A model generated the notes under the pieces. The model was not told the origin of the DNA, did no database searches, and was given only the letters and a program-made list of their open reading frames with translations. A DNA stretch of 64,000 bases from Diploptera punctata (Eukaryota > Arthropoda > Insecta > Blattodea > Blaberidae), in contig JASPKZ010002333.1 in NCBI GenBank assembly GCA_030220185.1, forward strand, positions 1,240,001 to 1,304,000, given 5' to 3'. Made by a program: the position numbers and the translations under genes. Positions 31,197-41,085 of the stretch are shown here, piece by piece. Each line of letters opens with the position of its first letter. Position 1 is the first letter of the stretch.

Positions 31197-32560
31197 CTAG
31201 CCAATACCCGGGTGTGCTGCTACACCTAAATGAATTAAATGTGTTTCACGTTTAGTCAAATAAATAAAAAAAATATATATCGTAATTATCAGTTAGGGGT
31301 GTTTGATCAGGTTAGAGGTAAATTGGCCTGTTTATGGGTAATTCGATGTTTTAGAGGTAGATTCATCGGTTAAGGGTGATTTTATCGTTTTAGAGGTAAC
31401 TTGATCAGTTTATGGGTATTTTCTCGTTTTAGTGGTAGTTTAATCGGTTAACTGGTAGTTTACGTCTTTATAGAGGAGTTTGATTAGGTACTGGTAATTT
31501 GGTCGTTATAGAGGCAATTTCATCGGTTTAGGGGTAGTTTGGTCGGATCTGTTGGACTTTTTAAGATTATGTTTCTAAGTTTGACTAGGTATCAGGTATC
31601 GGTCAGGTCAGGTTCGGTTAGGTTAGGTTTGGATAGTTTTGGCTAGGTTCAGTTAGGTTAGGTTAAGATAGAGTAGGATAGGTTAGGTTTAGTTAGGTTA
31701 GGTTATGTCAGGGTTAGGTCCAGGTTAGGATAATCTTATGTCAGGGTTTGTGTTCTCTTTCGGATTCGGATTTAGTTTGGGTTCGGGTTCAGTTTGAGTT
31801 CAGGTTCAGTTTCGATTCAGATTTGGGTTCAGTTTGGGTTTCAGTTTTGAGCTCAGTTTTTCTTTCAGTTATGGTTTCGGGTTTGGATTCAGGTTAGATT
31901 AAGGCTAGGTTCAGGTTAGGTTAGACTCGGTTAGGTTAGGCACGGTTGGGTTCGTGTTAGGTTCAGTGTAGGTTCAATTTAGATTCGATTAGTCTCAATT
32001 TGGGTTGAGGTTAGGTCAGGTTAGGTTCAGATTAGGTCAGGTTTTGTTAAGATTAGGTTCAGGTTAGGTTAAAGTTAGGTTCAGGTTAAGTTCATGTTAG
32101 GTTAAGGTTAGATTCAGGTTAGGTCTGGTTTGGTTCATGTTGGGTTCAGGTTTGATTCAGGTTAGGTTCCATTTAGGTTGAGTTTAGGTTAAGGTTAGGT
32201 ACACGTTAGGTCAGGTTCAGGTTATGTTAGGTTAGGTTCAGTTATATTCGGTTCGATTGGGTTGTTAGATTACATTAGGTTCGGTCAGGTCCGGTCAGTA
32301 AAGGTCATGTTCGGTCAGGTTGAGTCAGTATAGTACAGGTCAGGTCAGGTCATTTAAGCTTTAAAAAAACTACTTTTTTCACATTTTTCGCTACAAAGGG
32401 TGATTTTTGAAGGTGTAGGAGACGAATATCACAACTCTCTTATAGCTTATGTTCATCCCGGGAATCTCCTGAACATTTTGCAAAAAGCCCCATCAAAATC
32501 GGATGAACGGTATGACAGCACGTAAAAGACGAACAAACAAACATTCATTTTTATATATTA
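31197..32560 (+). repeat. Element X, copy 4, expanded by internal repeats
   Basis: Starts with TAGCCAATACCCGGGTGTGC and ends with CATTCATTTTTATATATTAG. Between the 5' and 3' blocks lies ~1 kb of added tandem DNA. The first part, 31290-31560, has ~25-30 bp units such as GTTTTAGAGGTAATTTGATC. The second, ~31590-32350, is made of degenerate AGGTTAGGTTCAGGTT pentamer/hexamer units. Confidence 0.8.
31590..32350. repeat. Degenerate TTAGG-like tandem array
   Basis: About 760 bp built from TTAGG, TTCAGG, TTCGG and related pentamers and hexamers in one orientation, for example GGTTAGGTTAGGTTATG. The insect telomere repeat is (TTAGG)n, but this array is interstitial, degenerate and enclosed by element X ends. 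Confidence 0.85.
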
Positions 32561-32561
32561 G

Positions 32562-33082
32562 ATGTATGTATATCTGTTTGCCCTTTATGTGCTGCCATAC
32601 TTCACCGATTGTGATGGGCTTATAGCAAAATTTTCAGGAGTTTCCCAGGAAGTTTTTTTTTTAGACTCTAGAGAATTGTAATACTCAATTCCTTCACCCT
32701 TAAAAAATCACTCTTTTTACAGAAAATCATATTTTTCGAAACTTTTTGGGCGGTTAAATGGGTTATGCTGCCTAAACCAAAACATATACACCAAATTAAT
32801 GTACACAGAATTGAATATGTAAAAAAAAGAAAAAAAATCCGCGAAAGCATATGTCTATCTTTTACGGATAACTCTCAATAACCATTTTTATCTTTCAGCT
32901 CACTTATGCCAAGAAGATCGGGATAAGTACATTCCCGGGCAACGTCGGGTAATCAGCACGGGATATAAAAAAATAATTACGATATATTTTTTTATTATTT
33001 TTCTTTTTATTTATTCAACTAAACATAAAAATACATTTAATTTACTTAGGCATAGTAACGCACGCCGGGTATTAGCTAGTTA
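32562..33082 (-). repeat. Element X, copy 5, inverted relative to copy 4
   Basis: Minus-strand copy with the 3' side at 32562 and the CTAGCTAATACCCGGCGTGC-type 5' end at ~33060-33080. It contains a single internal GATTACCCGACGTTGCCCGG unit. It meets copy 4 tail to tail. Confidence 0.8.
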
Positions 33083-33722
33083 ATAAATATATATGAATGT
33101 GTGTATGTCTGTCTGTCTGTCTTTATGCGCTGCCATACCGTTCATCCGATTGTGATGGAGCTTTTTGCAAACTGTTCAGGAGTTTCCCGGGAAAGTTTTA
33201 GGATATAAGAGAGATGTAATTTTCAACCCCTTCACTCTTAAAAGTCACCCTTTGTAGAGAAAAACGTGTTTTCGCAACTTTTTGGACGGTTAAAAGGCTT
33301 ATGCTGCTTAAACCATAACAAATACACCAAATTAATGTACACAGAATTGGAATATCTGGAAAAAAATTCTACAAAAAAGTCCCTGACAGCATATGTCTAT
33401 CTTTTACGGATACGTAACTGCCAATAACCATTTTTATTTTTAATCTCATTGATGCCAAGAAATTCTGGATGACTAGACTTTCGGGCAAGTGTAGCAAGCG
33501 CACAGCGGGTATTCTTTTATGGATAACTCTCAATAATAATTTTTATCTTTCAGCTTACTTATGCCAAGAAGATCGGGCAAGTAGATTCCAGGCAAAGCCG
33601 GGTAATCTAAAAATAATTACATTATAAATGTATAATTATTTTTCTTTTTACTGATTCAGCTAAACATAAAAACACATTTAATTTATTTAAGCTTAGTATC
33701 ACACGCGGGCATTAGCTAGTAT
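33083..33722 (-). repeat. Element X, copy 6
   Basis: Second minus copy directly behind copy 5, with a (CTGT)n stretch at 33105-33121, CGTTCATCCGATTGTGATGG, GTGTACATTAATTTGGTGTA reversed, and the 5' end CTAGCTAATGCCCGCGTGTG at ~33700. It has two internal units, one partial. Confidence 0.8.
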
Positions 33723-34625
33723 CTAATAAAATCTCAATAACTACTTTTAGAATATTTTATTTTATTTTATCATCTCTTTAGTGCACATGAATTTTCACTG
33801 AGAAGTAACTTTTTTTTTTTTGCAATGTACAGGGTTCAAAACCACATTTAAATTGAATAAAACTTACTATGAAACAAGTCTATCATGTTAGCTCATGTCT
33901 GTTTCTTGATTAATAAGTCTGGGTTCGATGTCCAGTACGGTTAGAATGTTTTATTATAACATTTTATGTTGAGTTGCTAGGAGCAGTTGTTGGTATAATT
34001 TGCAATTGCTAAACTGTGAAACGAATGCGATTACATTTTAAACCCATTCAAAATGCGTATGTTGTGAAGGCATGTGGTTCTGTCGATAACGATTTTTCAA
34101 TTGGATGGGGATGTTAAGTCCGGCAGCTCATGATACTAGCGCCCGGTACCTTGTTCTTTCTCTTTTTCATTATGTTTCAGAATACAGTGCACACCATAGA
34201 AAAAAAAAACTTCTGAGGTAATAACAAGAATTAATCCTCGATGTAACCTTTTTGTAACAAACTTAGTATGAAGACCTTCTCGTACAATATCTCGCCATCA
34301 TTGAATTATTAATGATTCTCATCTAATATGAATTTCTTTCTGAACACAATACAAATAACATATCATTATATCACCTATTTAATGCTTCTGCCAAACTGGT
34401 ATTTTAAACAGATCACATTAAAGCTATTTATATTCATTGAATGCAGAATTTGAAGCATGTAAAAGTGCATGGTTGGCATCGAACACACACATTTGGGTTT
34501 TCCGATTTTTTTATTGTTTCCATAAAAATCGAAAATCTACGGCTGTTAATTAAAAAAAAAACAAATGTCTGAATCATGCCTATGGTTTCATAACAATTTC
34601 TGTAAATTTTTAGCCATTTTTATAG
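33723..34625. other. AT-rich intronic-type DNA
   Basis: A weak tRNA-like head (GTCTGGGTTCGATGTCCAGT near 33928) is the only feature seen. Confidence 0.45.
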
Positions 34626-34960
34626 GTGTTATATTATGATTGTGAATGCCGAACAGAAACTCAAAAAGCAAAACAAATCAATGAAACAACCGAAATGAAA
34701 GTTTTAAGGAAAATAGTAGGAAAATCATTGATAGAGAAAATTCGCAACTCTGTTATTAGAGAAGAATGTGAAATTGAACCTATAAGCCTCTGGATAAATG
34801 ATAGAAGATTAAATTGGAACGATAACATAGATAGAATGGAGAACAGTAGACTAGTGAATAAAGTACGTGACTAGATACCTCAGCAGAAAAGGCCTTTAGG
34901 AAGACCAGAACTACGATGGAAAGACGTCACCATACCCCGGACCTGTAGTGAATGAACACG
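34626..34960 (+). mobile_element. LINE C-terminal fragment (family 3-like)
   Basis: The plus frame 34626-34874 carries a decayed LINE C-terminus: EMKVLRKIVGKSLIEKIRNS, then RRLNWNDNIDRMENSRL. After a stop the sequence continues with GRPELRWKDV in another frame. This pattern (core, RLKW..H..RM, GRPR.RW) is typical of RTE and related LINE proteins. Confidence 0.65.
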
Positions 34961-35036
34961 CAAGAAGCTGCCAGCTTTCATGCGTAGAGGAAGAAGTTAT
35001 AGAAACAATACAAAATTGGAAAACCGGGGTCGTGGT

Positions 35037-35420
35037 TTAGACTTTGGTTGAGAAATCAAGCCTATAAGTGAGCTCTGTACGTCGGTAGCCTCGTCTTCTA
35101 TTAAAGATCTCTTGTTTTATTTTATTGAATAAAGTAGCGGATATAGAACATATTAAGTCGTTTTGTACATCATGTGATGTGCCAACGAACGCAGTAGAAA
35201 TTTCCAAATCGTTTCTTAATTTCTCATCTATAGTGCAACAATTCAATATAATTAGGCCCTACCTCTTTTGTTAGATTCGGAGTTTTCTACATGACCCCTA
35301 AATGGCAGCTCTTGTTCGGCTAAGAAACACACAGCGTCTATTAGGCAGCTAACAATGTACTTGTTTGCTTTAACGTTTTCGTTATGCTTTATCCGTATTA
35401 ATTTTGATAGCAGTCTTCAA
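35037..35420 (-). pseudogene. hAT-type transposase remnant (DUF4371 / ZMYM1-like)
   Basis: Minus strand in two frames: the upstream piece reads CFLAEQELPFRGHVENSESN, and the downstream 69-codon frame reads FVGTSHDVQNDLICSISATL followed by FNKIKQEIFNRR. This order is characteristic of the DUF4371 part of hAT-derived transposases and ZMYM1-like genes. The catalytic DET region that should follow is absent. A frameshift and stop lie near 35250. Confidence 0.7.
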
Positions 35421-35529
35421 TTCTAGTGGCCAAACTTATGTAGAGCTATTTCACAATTAACATGGACTTCAGATAGTTCATGTCGTTTTTCAGTACATGA
35501 AAACTATTTACACCAGAAACCCCCTTTGC

Positions 35530-35689
35530 TGTCCAAACACTTTTCTCCGTCGAAAATAGAAGGCAGGGCTAAGGGGAACATGACTTCCTGCAGCCATATG
35601 TCATGTTCATATCAACCTTCATGTCCGTCATTAAACGACGCACTTTTGTTTTTGACTTATAATGCTAGGCCCTATTTAAATCAAGTGTT

Positions 35690-35725
<36 letters not shown>

Positions 35726-36345
35726 CCCCTTTTTAAGTAAGCTTCTGCAGGTAAAGGGATGACTTAACAAGTCTGCAATAACTCAAGTACATTCCTCTCC
35801 CATGATAATATTTATTTAGTGGTTTAATTACTGTATTTGATACGCTCAGAATCGCTACGTGTATACAGCCTTACTCGAAGCAACCGAAACCTCGCTGTTA
35901 GCCGTTTCTAGAGTGCTAACAGGGCAGCTACAGAGTAACATTGGGGAGCCTGGCACTCGGCGAGGACGGTCAACAGTGTGGGCATTTAAACACGTTGAAG
36001 CACATTGTATAGTATTGGAATGCTACAGTATATACGCAAAGCATACAATATACATAATTATGTTACTATTGTTTACAACGTTTAGAGTACTATTAATGCA
36101 TTGTTGTATCTCTTTCCGGTATTGTTTCGTTTTAATTAAAATCAAAGAGTTTAATTTTAACTTTTGAAAGTGTTAGCCGGGCTAACAGTGCTAACGTGGA
36201 CCCTCCGCCACTCTTTGTGAACTAAAAATCTGACTACAAAAAGGGGGTAAGATTAAAAAATGTAATACATTTTAAAATAATTATATTAATTTGTGATAAT
36301 TCAATGATGTTTTACTGATATTTGATTGTAAACATTGCGACGAAG
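35530..36345. other. AT-rich DNA with a TA tract
   Basis: Contains the TA run at ~35695-35720 and a GC-richer patch at 35870-35990. Short direct GCTAACAG motifs occur near 35911 and 36181. No gene recognised. Confidence 0.45.
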
Positions 36346-36507
36346 AAAACATGGTGGTTGCTAGTCAGTGTTTAATTTTGGGTTTCAGGTAAACCCGTAC
36401 TTCTAATGGTCGGATTTCGCTGAGTTTTGGAAAATAGCTTTCTCGGTTAACATATACTGTGTTTTGTGTTGAGAAATCGAAAATTCCGACCGCTAGAATG
36501 ATTTTGT

Positions 36508-36842
36508 AACCTAGTGGTTAAGGCTAGATGCCTTGATACTGAGCTACGGGACTTGCTCTGGTTCGAATCCCCGTGGGGAAGAAATTCTTTAATGGAATTT
36601 CAACCGGTATGGAACCGGTACCATCCAGCACCATGAGGAATTTGGATAGCTACAAATAAGTAGCGGTTACAGGTTGAGAAAACCAGCTATAACAGCTGGA
36701 GACCCGACATACTGACCACGTGTCATCTCTACACTGGCTAGATGATCTTCTATCTCCGTGATTAGCACATGTGGATGAGAGGCCAGCAGCTGGTTGGTAG
36801 TCCAAGGACCTTCTAGGCCTGTCGCGCCGTGGAGTTTTAGAG
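36508..36842 (+). repeat. SINE family C, near full length
   Basis: tRNA-like head AACCTAGTGGTTAAGGCTAG with B box GGTTCGAATCCCC at ~36560. Body: TGGAATTTCAACCGGTATGG, CCATGAGGAATTTGGATAGC, CAGGTTGAGAAAACCAGCTA, then the 3' blocks CTGGCTAGATGATCTTC and GGACCTTCTAGGCCTGTCGC. Confidence 0.85.
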
Positions 36843-37499
36843 GGATTTTTAATTTTCGTTTCAAGTGAACTCTCACACTTAATGATCCGATTTTGCTGGT
36901 TAACGAACTCGACCTTACTTATTTTCATTAATTGCTATATTCCAAGTTTAGTTTCGTTACAGCTTTTTGGTCATGGTCATTTTTTGTGTCCACTAGAATG
37001 GATCGGTGTAGATCTGTATTTTTTTCATGAGAACAAAACTCATTAGTTTAATTCCTCCGGAATTCGCTAAAAACTTCAGTTAGGTTGTCGACCTCGAAAT
37101 TTAAACTCGGGACCTCCTGAATACAAATCTCAAATACTAACATCTGAGCCAACTCGTTCGGTGCTAGAGCGTTGAAAATGTTCCGATTAAAATTATTTTA
37201 GCTTTCAGGTTAACCAACACTCCTACTGGTCGGAATTTGCTTACTAACGAATTTTTACTTTTCTTTTTCAATTGTACACACCGTTTCGTTGCGATAAAAC
37301 AAACATGACGGCCGCTAGAGCTATTTTTTTAAATTTCAGCTTTCAGGTAACCCCCCCCCTTGAAATTGACAGATTTCGCCGATTTTTGGAGAATGCCTGT
37401 ATCATGTTATTTTAATGGAATATAGAGTGTCTCGTTGCGAATAATCGAAAATAGCCGCCGTTAGAGTAATGTTTAAATTTATCTTCAGGTTAATTCGAA

Positions 37500-37923
37500 G
37501 GTGTTATGCATCAACCGGCTAAGCGCCTTTAAAAAGTAGATATTTTGATGCCATCTGTTGCCCGCTGGCTCATGAAGTCAGTATAAACACACACTTTTAG
37601 CACCAAAAATCTTTAAATGTAGCCTTATTATTAAATAAATATATTAACGCCATCAGTCCTATAAGAGATTCTGTGTTTTGTAACAAACGGCTATGATACC
37701 AAATCTTCATAAATGCTAATCTAAATTTTGCATTATGCAGCTAAGCGCCAAATGTTCCTGCTCTTAGATTTTTGTTGTACAACTGTCAAATAAGTAACAT
37801 AACTTGCAATATCCAGTATTGTTAGTTTGGCGCTGCAATAAATAGTAAAGATAGACTTAAACTTTAAACGTATTTTTATCGAAATTAAACATAATGGCGC
37901 ATAGCCGGTTGATGCATAACACC
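37500..37923. mobile_element. Short inverted-repeat element (MITE-like), 424 bp
   Basis: The ends are inverted copies of GGTGTTATGCATCAACCGGC followed by TAAGCGCC on one side and TATGCGCC on the other (about 28 bp, one mismatch). The interior is AT-rich and non-coding. A clear target duplication was not found, so the superfamily is unknown. Confidence 0.8.
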
Positions 37924-38026
37924 GTCCAATTGTCTGTTTTCCTGGTTAATGAACTCGACCTTACTTTCCTATATGCTGAGTTGAGTACAAAAAAAAACGA
38001 AAATTGTGGCTGCTAGAGCATTTCTG

Positions 38027-38183
38027 GCATCATCGAACCCGTAGGTTCATGGCCGCGCGGACATAAGCTCCCCATACATCCATATCCAGAGCTATTGTTT
38101 TCCAGTCATCTCATATATTTACCTCCCTTAAGTCATGGTTAATGTTGTTGTTCTCTCATCTCAATCTTGGCCTACCTACCAGG
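38027..38183 (-). mobile_element. RTE-type LINE, short 3' fragment
   Basis: Matches the last ~150 bp of the RTE element: GAACCCGTAGGTTCATGGCC, CATACATCCATATCCAGAGC and CTCAATCTTGGCCTACC. The TTAC tail is lost. Confidence 0.85.
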
Positions 38184-38196
38184 CATATATATATAT

Positions 38197-38498
38197 CCAT
38201 CCATCCATCCGAGGGCAGGTCCTTCACTGCAATCATAGCATTTTCATGCTATGCTTGCAGCTTTACTAGGGAATTGTAGGTGTGGTAGCTTCCCATTGCT
38301 TTCCACACCAGTGAAGGATGATGATGATGGCCATATGATTTCGGGCACCGTTTGGGCCTTAAAGTTTTCCTGACATTTGTCTTACAGGTGAGGAAAAACC
38401 CCGATGAAAACCTCACCCAGAAAAACTGCCCTGACCGGGGATCGAACCCGGGCCCGCTGCTTGACAAGACAGCACGCTACCTCGAGACCACAGCGGTG

Positions 38499-38501
<3 letters not shown>
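38197..38501 (-). repeat. SINE family A copy in a TA tract
   Basis: Nearly complete minus copy, from the CCATCCATCCATCC tail to the head GTCCACCGCTGTGGTCTCGA. B box GGGTTCGATCCCCGG. TA repeats lie on both sides, so the target was probably a TA microsatellite. Confidence 0.92.
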
Positions 38502-38542
<41 letters not shown>

Positions 38543-38559
38543 TATTGAATATTTATACA

Positions 38560-38865
38560 TTCTTTCAGAATTTGCTAAAATGATTCTAATAAGGAATGAA
38601 ATAATCAAGGAAGGAGATAAAGCAGACATTGTTTATAGAAAAAATAAGAAGGAGAAATTAAGGTGGTTTGGACTAAGAGTGAAATTGGAAGAGGAAAGAA
38701 AACTCAAGCAGATAATGGTTTCAAAGACAAAAGGGAAGAGAAGAAGAGGGCCAAGGAAAGAGTATCTGGGTGATATTGAGGATATAGCAAGAAAAAAACA
38801 AGAAAGTGTTTGGATAATTGAAGTGAATGACAAAAGACAGTAAGGTGAAGGAAAGTAGATTGTGG
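38560..38865 (+). mobile_element. LINE C-terminal fragment (family 3-like)
   Basis: An open plus frame (to 38843) reads RNEIIKEGDKADIVYRKNKK, then KLRWFGLRVKLEEE, GKRRRGPRKEYLGDIEDIA and RKKQ. This is the typical C-terminal block of RTE-like and related LINE ORFs. The piece is 5'-truncated. The apparent start in the upstream SINE is not real. Confidence 0.72.
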
Positions 38866-38982
38866 AATTCCCAACACTTTAATGGCAAAAGGAAAAAGAG
38901 AGAGTAGAAGCACAATTCATTATAATCTACATATTATAAACTGTATACATTATGAAAATAACATCATTATACATTTTTTTTT

Positions 38983-39345
38983 CGATGTTTTTATTTGAAT
39001 TAACATTTTCCAATCCTGGATAGAATCTAATTTAAGAAAGAAAAATTAATGTTTGAACTGGGATTTGATCCCTGAACCTCTAGTTTTATGTGCACTAGTG
39101 TGCTGTCCATTACACCATTCAAACGACGATACAAACATTAGTATTTCTTTCAACTTGGGAATGTTAATGTTTGTATCGTCATTTCTTTCAACTTAGAAAT
39201 GTCAATGTTTGTGTCGTTAATGGACAGCACACTAGTACTTAGAACTAGAGGTCCAGGGTTCAAATCTCGGTTGAAACATTAATTTTTCTTTCCTAAATTA
39301 CATTATATCCAGGATTGGAAAATGTTAATTCAAATAAAAACATTG
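38983..39345. mobile_element. Second foldback element with tRNA-like arms
   Basis: The arms (about 38983-39165 and 39190-39345) are inverted copies ending in CGATGTTTTTATTTGAATTA. Each contains TTAAGAAAGAAAAATTAATG, a tRNA-like piece (GAACTAGAGGTCCAGGGTTC) and ACAAACATTA. The spacer is short. Its tRNA-like part resembles that of the foldback at 18872-19352. Confidence 0.78.
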
Positions 39346-39439
39346 AAAATATAAAGTTTTATCGCTAAAAGAAATGTATAAATTCTCAATAAAAATACTT
39401 CTGAATAGAAGACATCAGTTAGCTTGATGGTAGCGGCAT

Positions 39440-39600
39440 CTATTAGCCTTCAGGCGAATGAGAATTGTATAAGTTGAAAGAAATTTTAATGTTTGTATCG
39501 TCGTTTAAATTGTGTAATGGACAGCACACTAGTACATAGAACTAGAGGTCCAGGGTTCAAATCCCAGTTTAAACATTAATTTTTCTTTCTTAAATCATTA
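39440..39600 (+). repeat. Single arm of the foldback family
   Basis: AATTGTATAAGTTGAAAGAA, TTTAATGTTTGTATCGTCGT, GTGTAATGGACAGCACACTA and AGAGGTCCAGGGTTCAAATC repeat the right arm of the element at 38983-39345, without an inverted partner. Confidence 0.78.
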
Positions 39601-39719
39601 TACATTGCATCTTAGTGAGATGAAAACTGAAACTAGAGGCTTTAGAGAAACATTTTTTTTGGATCCTTTCATTCCTAGTTTTGAATTTTAAAGCTAATAA
39701 ATTGAGCTGTTAAAGGTAA

Positions 39720-39915
39720 AGGTATTACAATTTTTAACCAGTAGCTCGAAAAGAAGGTGGGTGACTAGATCTGTGTTCTGATTGACATTACCCCTAGGAA
39801 TGTTCCCAGCAACCTACTCATTTTAGAAGAGCTGGGCGACCCCAGGACCAATATGGGGGGGGGAATCTCAATCCCCCACGGTGAAGAGGATTGAACCTGT
39901 AGTGTTCAGTCCATA
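39720..39915 (-). repeat. tRNA-like SINE fragment (unclassified)
   Basis: Minus strand shows AGGTTCAATCCTC (B-box-like) and a CCTGGGGTCGCCCAGC block. Too diverged to assign to families A-F. Confidence 0.35.
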
Positions 39916-40039
39916 CTTTCACACCTTTCTCCTTAAGTTGTCTGGTGAATTTCATTAAATAAAATGCTACATACTTACTTGAACTTATCAGTTTATAGCT
40001 GACCAATCTTGAATTTTTGTGCTTTAGGTTGATATGGAA

Positions 40040-40936
40040 TTAATCACATTGAATTCAATAACATGTTCTCTTTCCTCTGATGTGTCTGCATCCTATAGTT
40101 TTTCTGACATTTCTGCCATCTTGTTATGGCTGTGTTCAGAGCTGGTCTAGGATTGGATATTGCTGAATTTGTTATATGTACCTTAAATGCTCTTGTCTGA
40201 TTGGCCATGTTTTGTAGTATTCACTGGACAATGTTATCTGGTTTATGAATTCAGATCTATCAGAGAACTTAAGATTTAGGAAATATTTTTGAATGTTTTC
40301 TAGAGTATGAAGCCTTCATCTATACTGAAATTTTGTATAAAAAAGCTAAACCATTCAAATATAGATAAAAGCTTTAATCCAAAGTTCTCTGTAAGTTTTG
40401 GAACTGTAACTAAATAATGAGCTCCCATTGGCCAGTAAATGCCAACAAATGCAACCAATCAGACAAAGACATTTGAGGCAGTACATGTATAATATACAAA
40501 TTTGACAGCACTTAGTCCACTTTTGTTCCATCTTTGCTCTGCCAGTAAATTCATGGTAAGTCCAAAATCGAGCCGGGTAAAATTAAGGGAACCTGAATGG
40601 AGCTACAGCGACAGCCTTCTCATCATACAAGCATATGAACTTCAAAGGGTCAATCCAAATCATAACACTACATATTTGGAAATATTCCTAAATCTTAAGT
40701 TCTCTGATAGATCTGAATTCATAAACCAGATAACATGAATTCCCATTGTCCAGTGAATACTACAAAACATGGCCAATCACTCAAGAGCATTTAAGGTATA
40801 TATAACAAATTCAGCAATATCCAATCCTAGACCAGCTCTGAAGACAGCCATAACAAGATGGCAGAAATGTCAGAAAACTATAGGACACAGACACATCACA
40901 GAAAAGAGAACATGTTATTGAATTCAATGTGATTAA
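40040..40936. repeat. Large inverted repeat, ~255-bp arms
   Basis: Arms 40040-40290 and 40680-40936 are inverted copies beginning TTAATCACATTGAATTCAAT and containing ACATGTTCTCTTT, TGTCTGCATCCTATAG and ATTGGATATTGCTGAATTTG. The ~390-bp spacer holds a 78-codon plus frame without recognisable function. It may be a foldback element or the terminal repeats of a short DNA element. Confidence 0.85.
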
Positions 40937-41085
40937 AAAAACTCTTAAGTCCTACTATTCCACTGGGAATGTGGAACCCGATACCATGCGTGCATCTTCT
41001 GCCATTTAAGGAGGCCTTGGTAAAGTGCACTCAGTGCTCAAACAGGCCTGAAAAATTTCTAAGTTCCCTCGACTCCACCAAGATA

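Larger units (their letters stand above)
36350..38030. repeat. Degenerate ~160-bp tandem array with nested insertions
   Basis: Five or six diverged units share TTTCAGGTAAACCC, a GGTCGGATTTCGCTGA-type block, GTTAACGAACTCGACCTTAC, and AATCGAAAATTGCGGCCGCT followed by AGAG (approximate consensus). Copies start near 36390, 36850, 37205, 37340 and 37490/37930. A SINE (36508-36842) and a short inverted-repeat element (37500-37923) interrupt the array. Confidence 0.65.
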
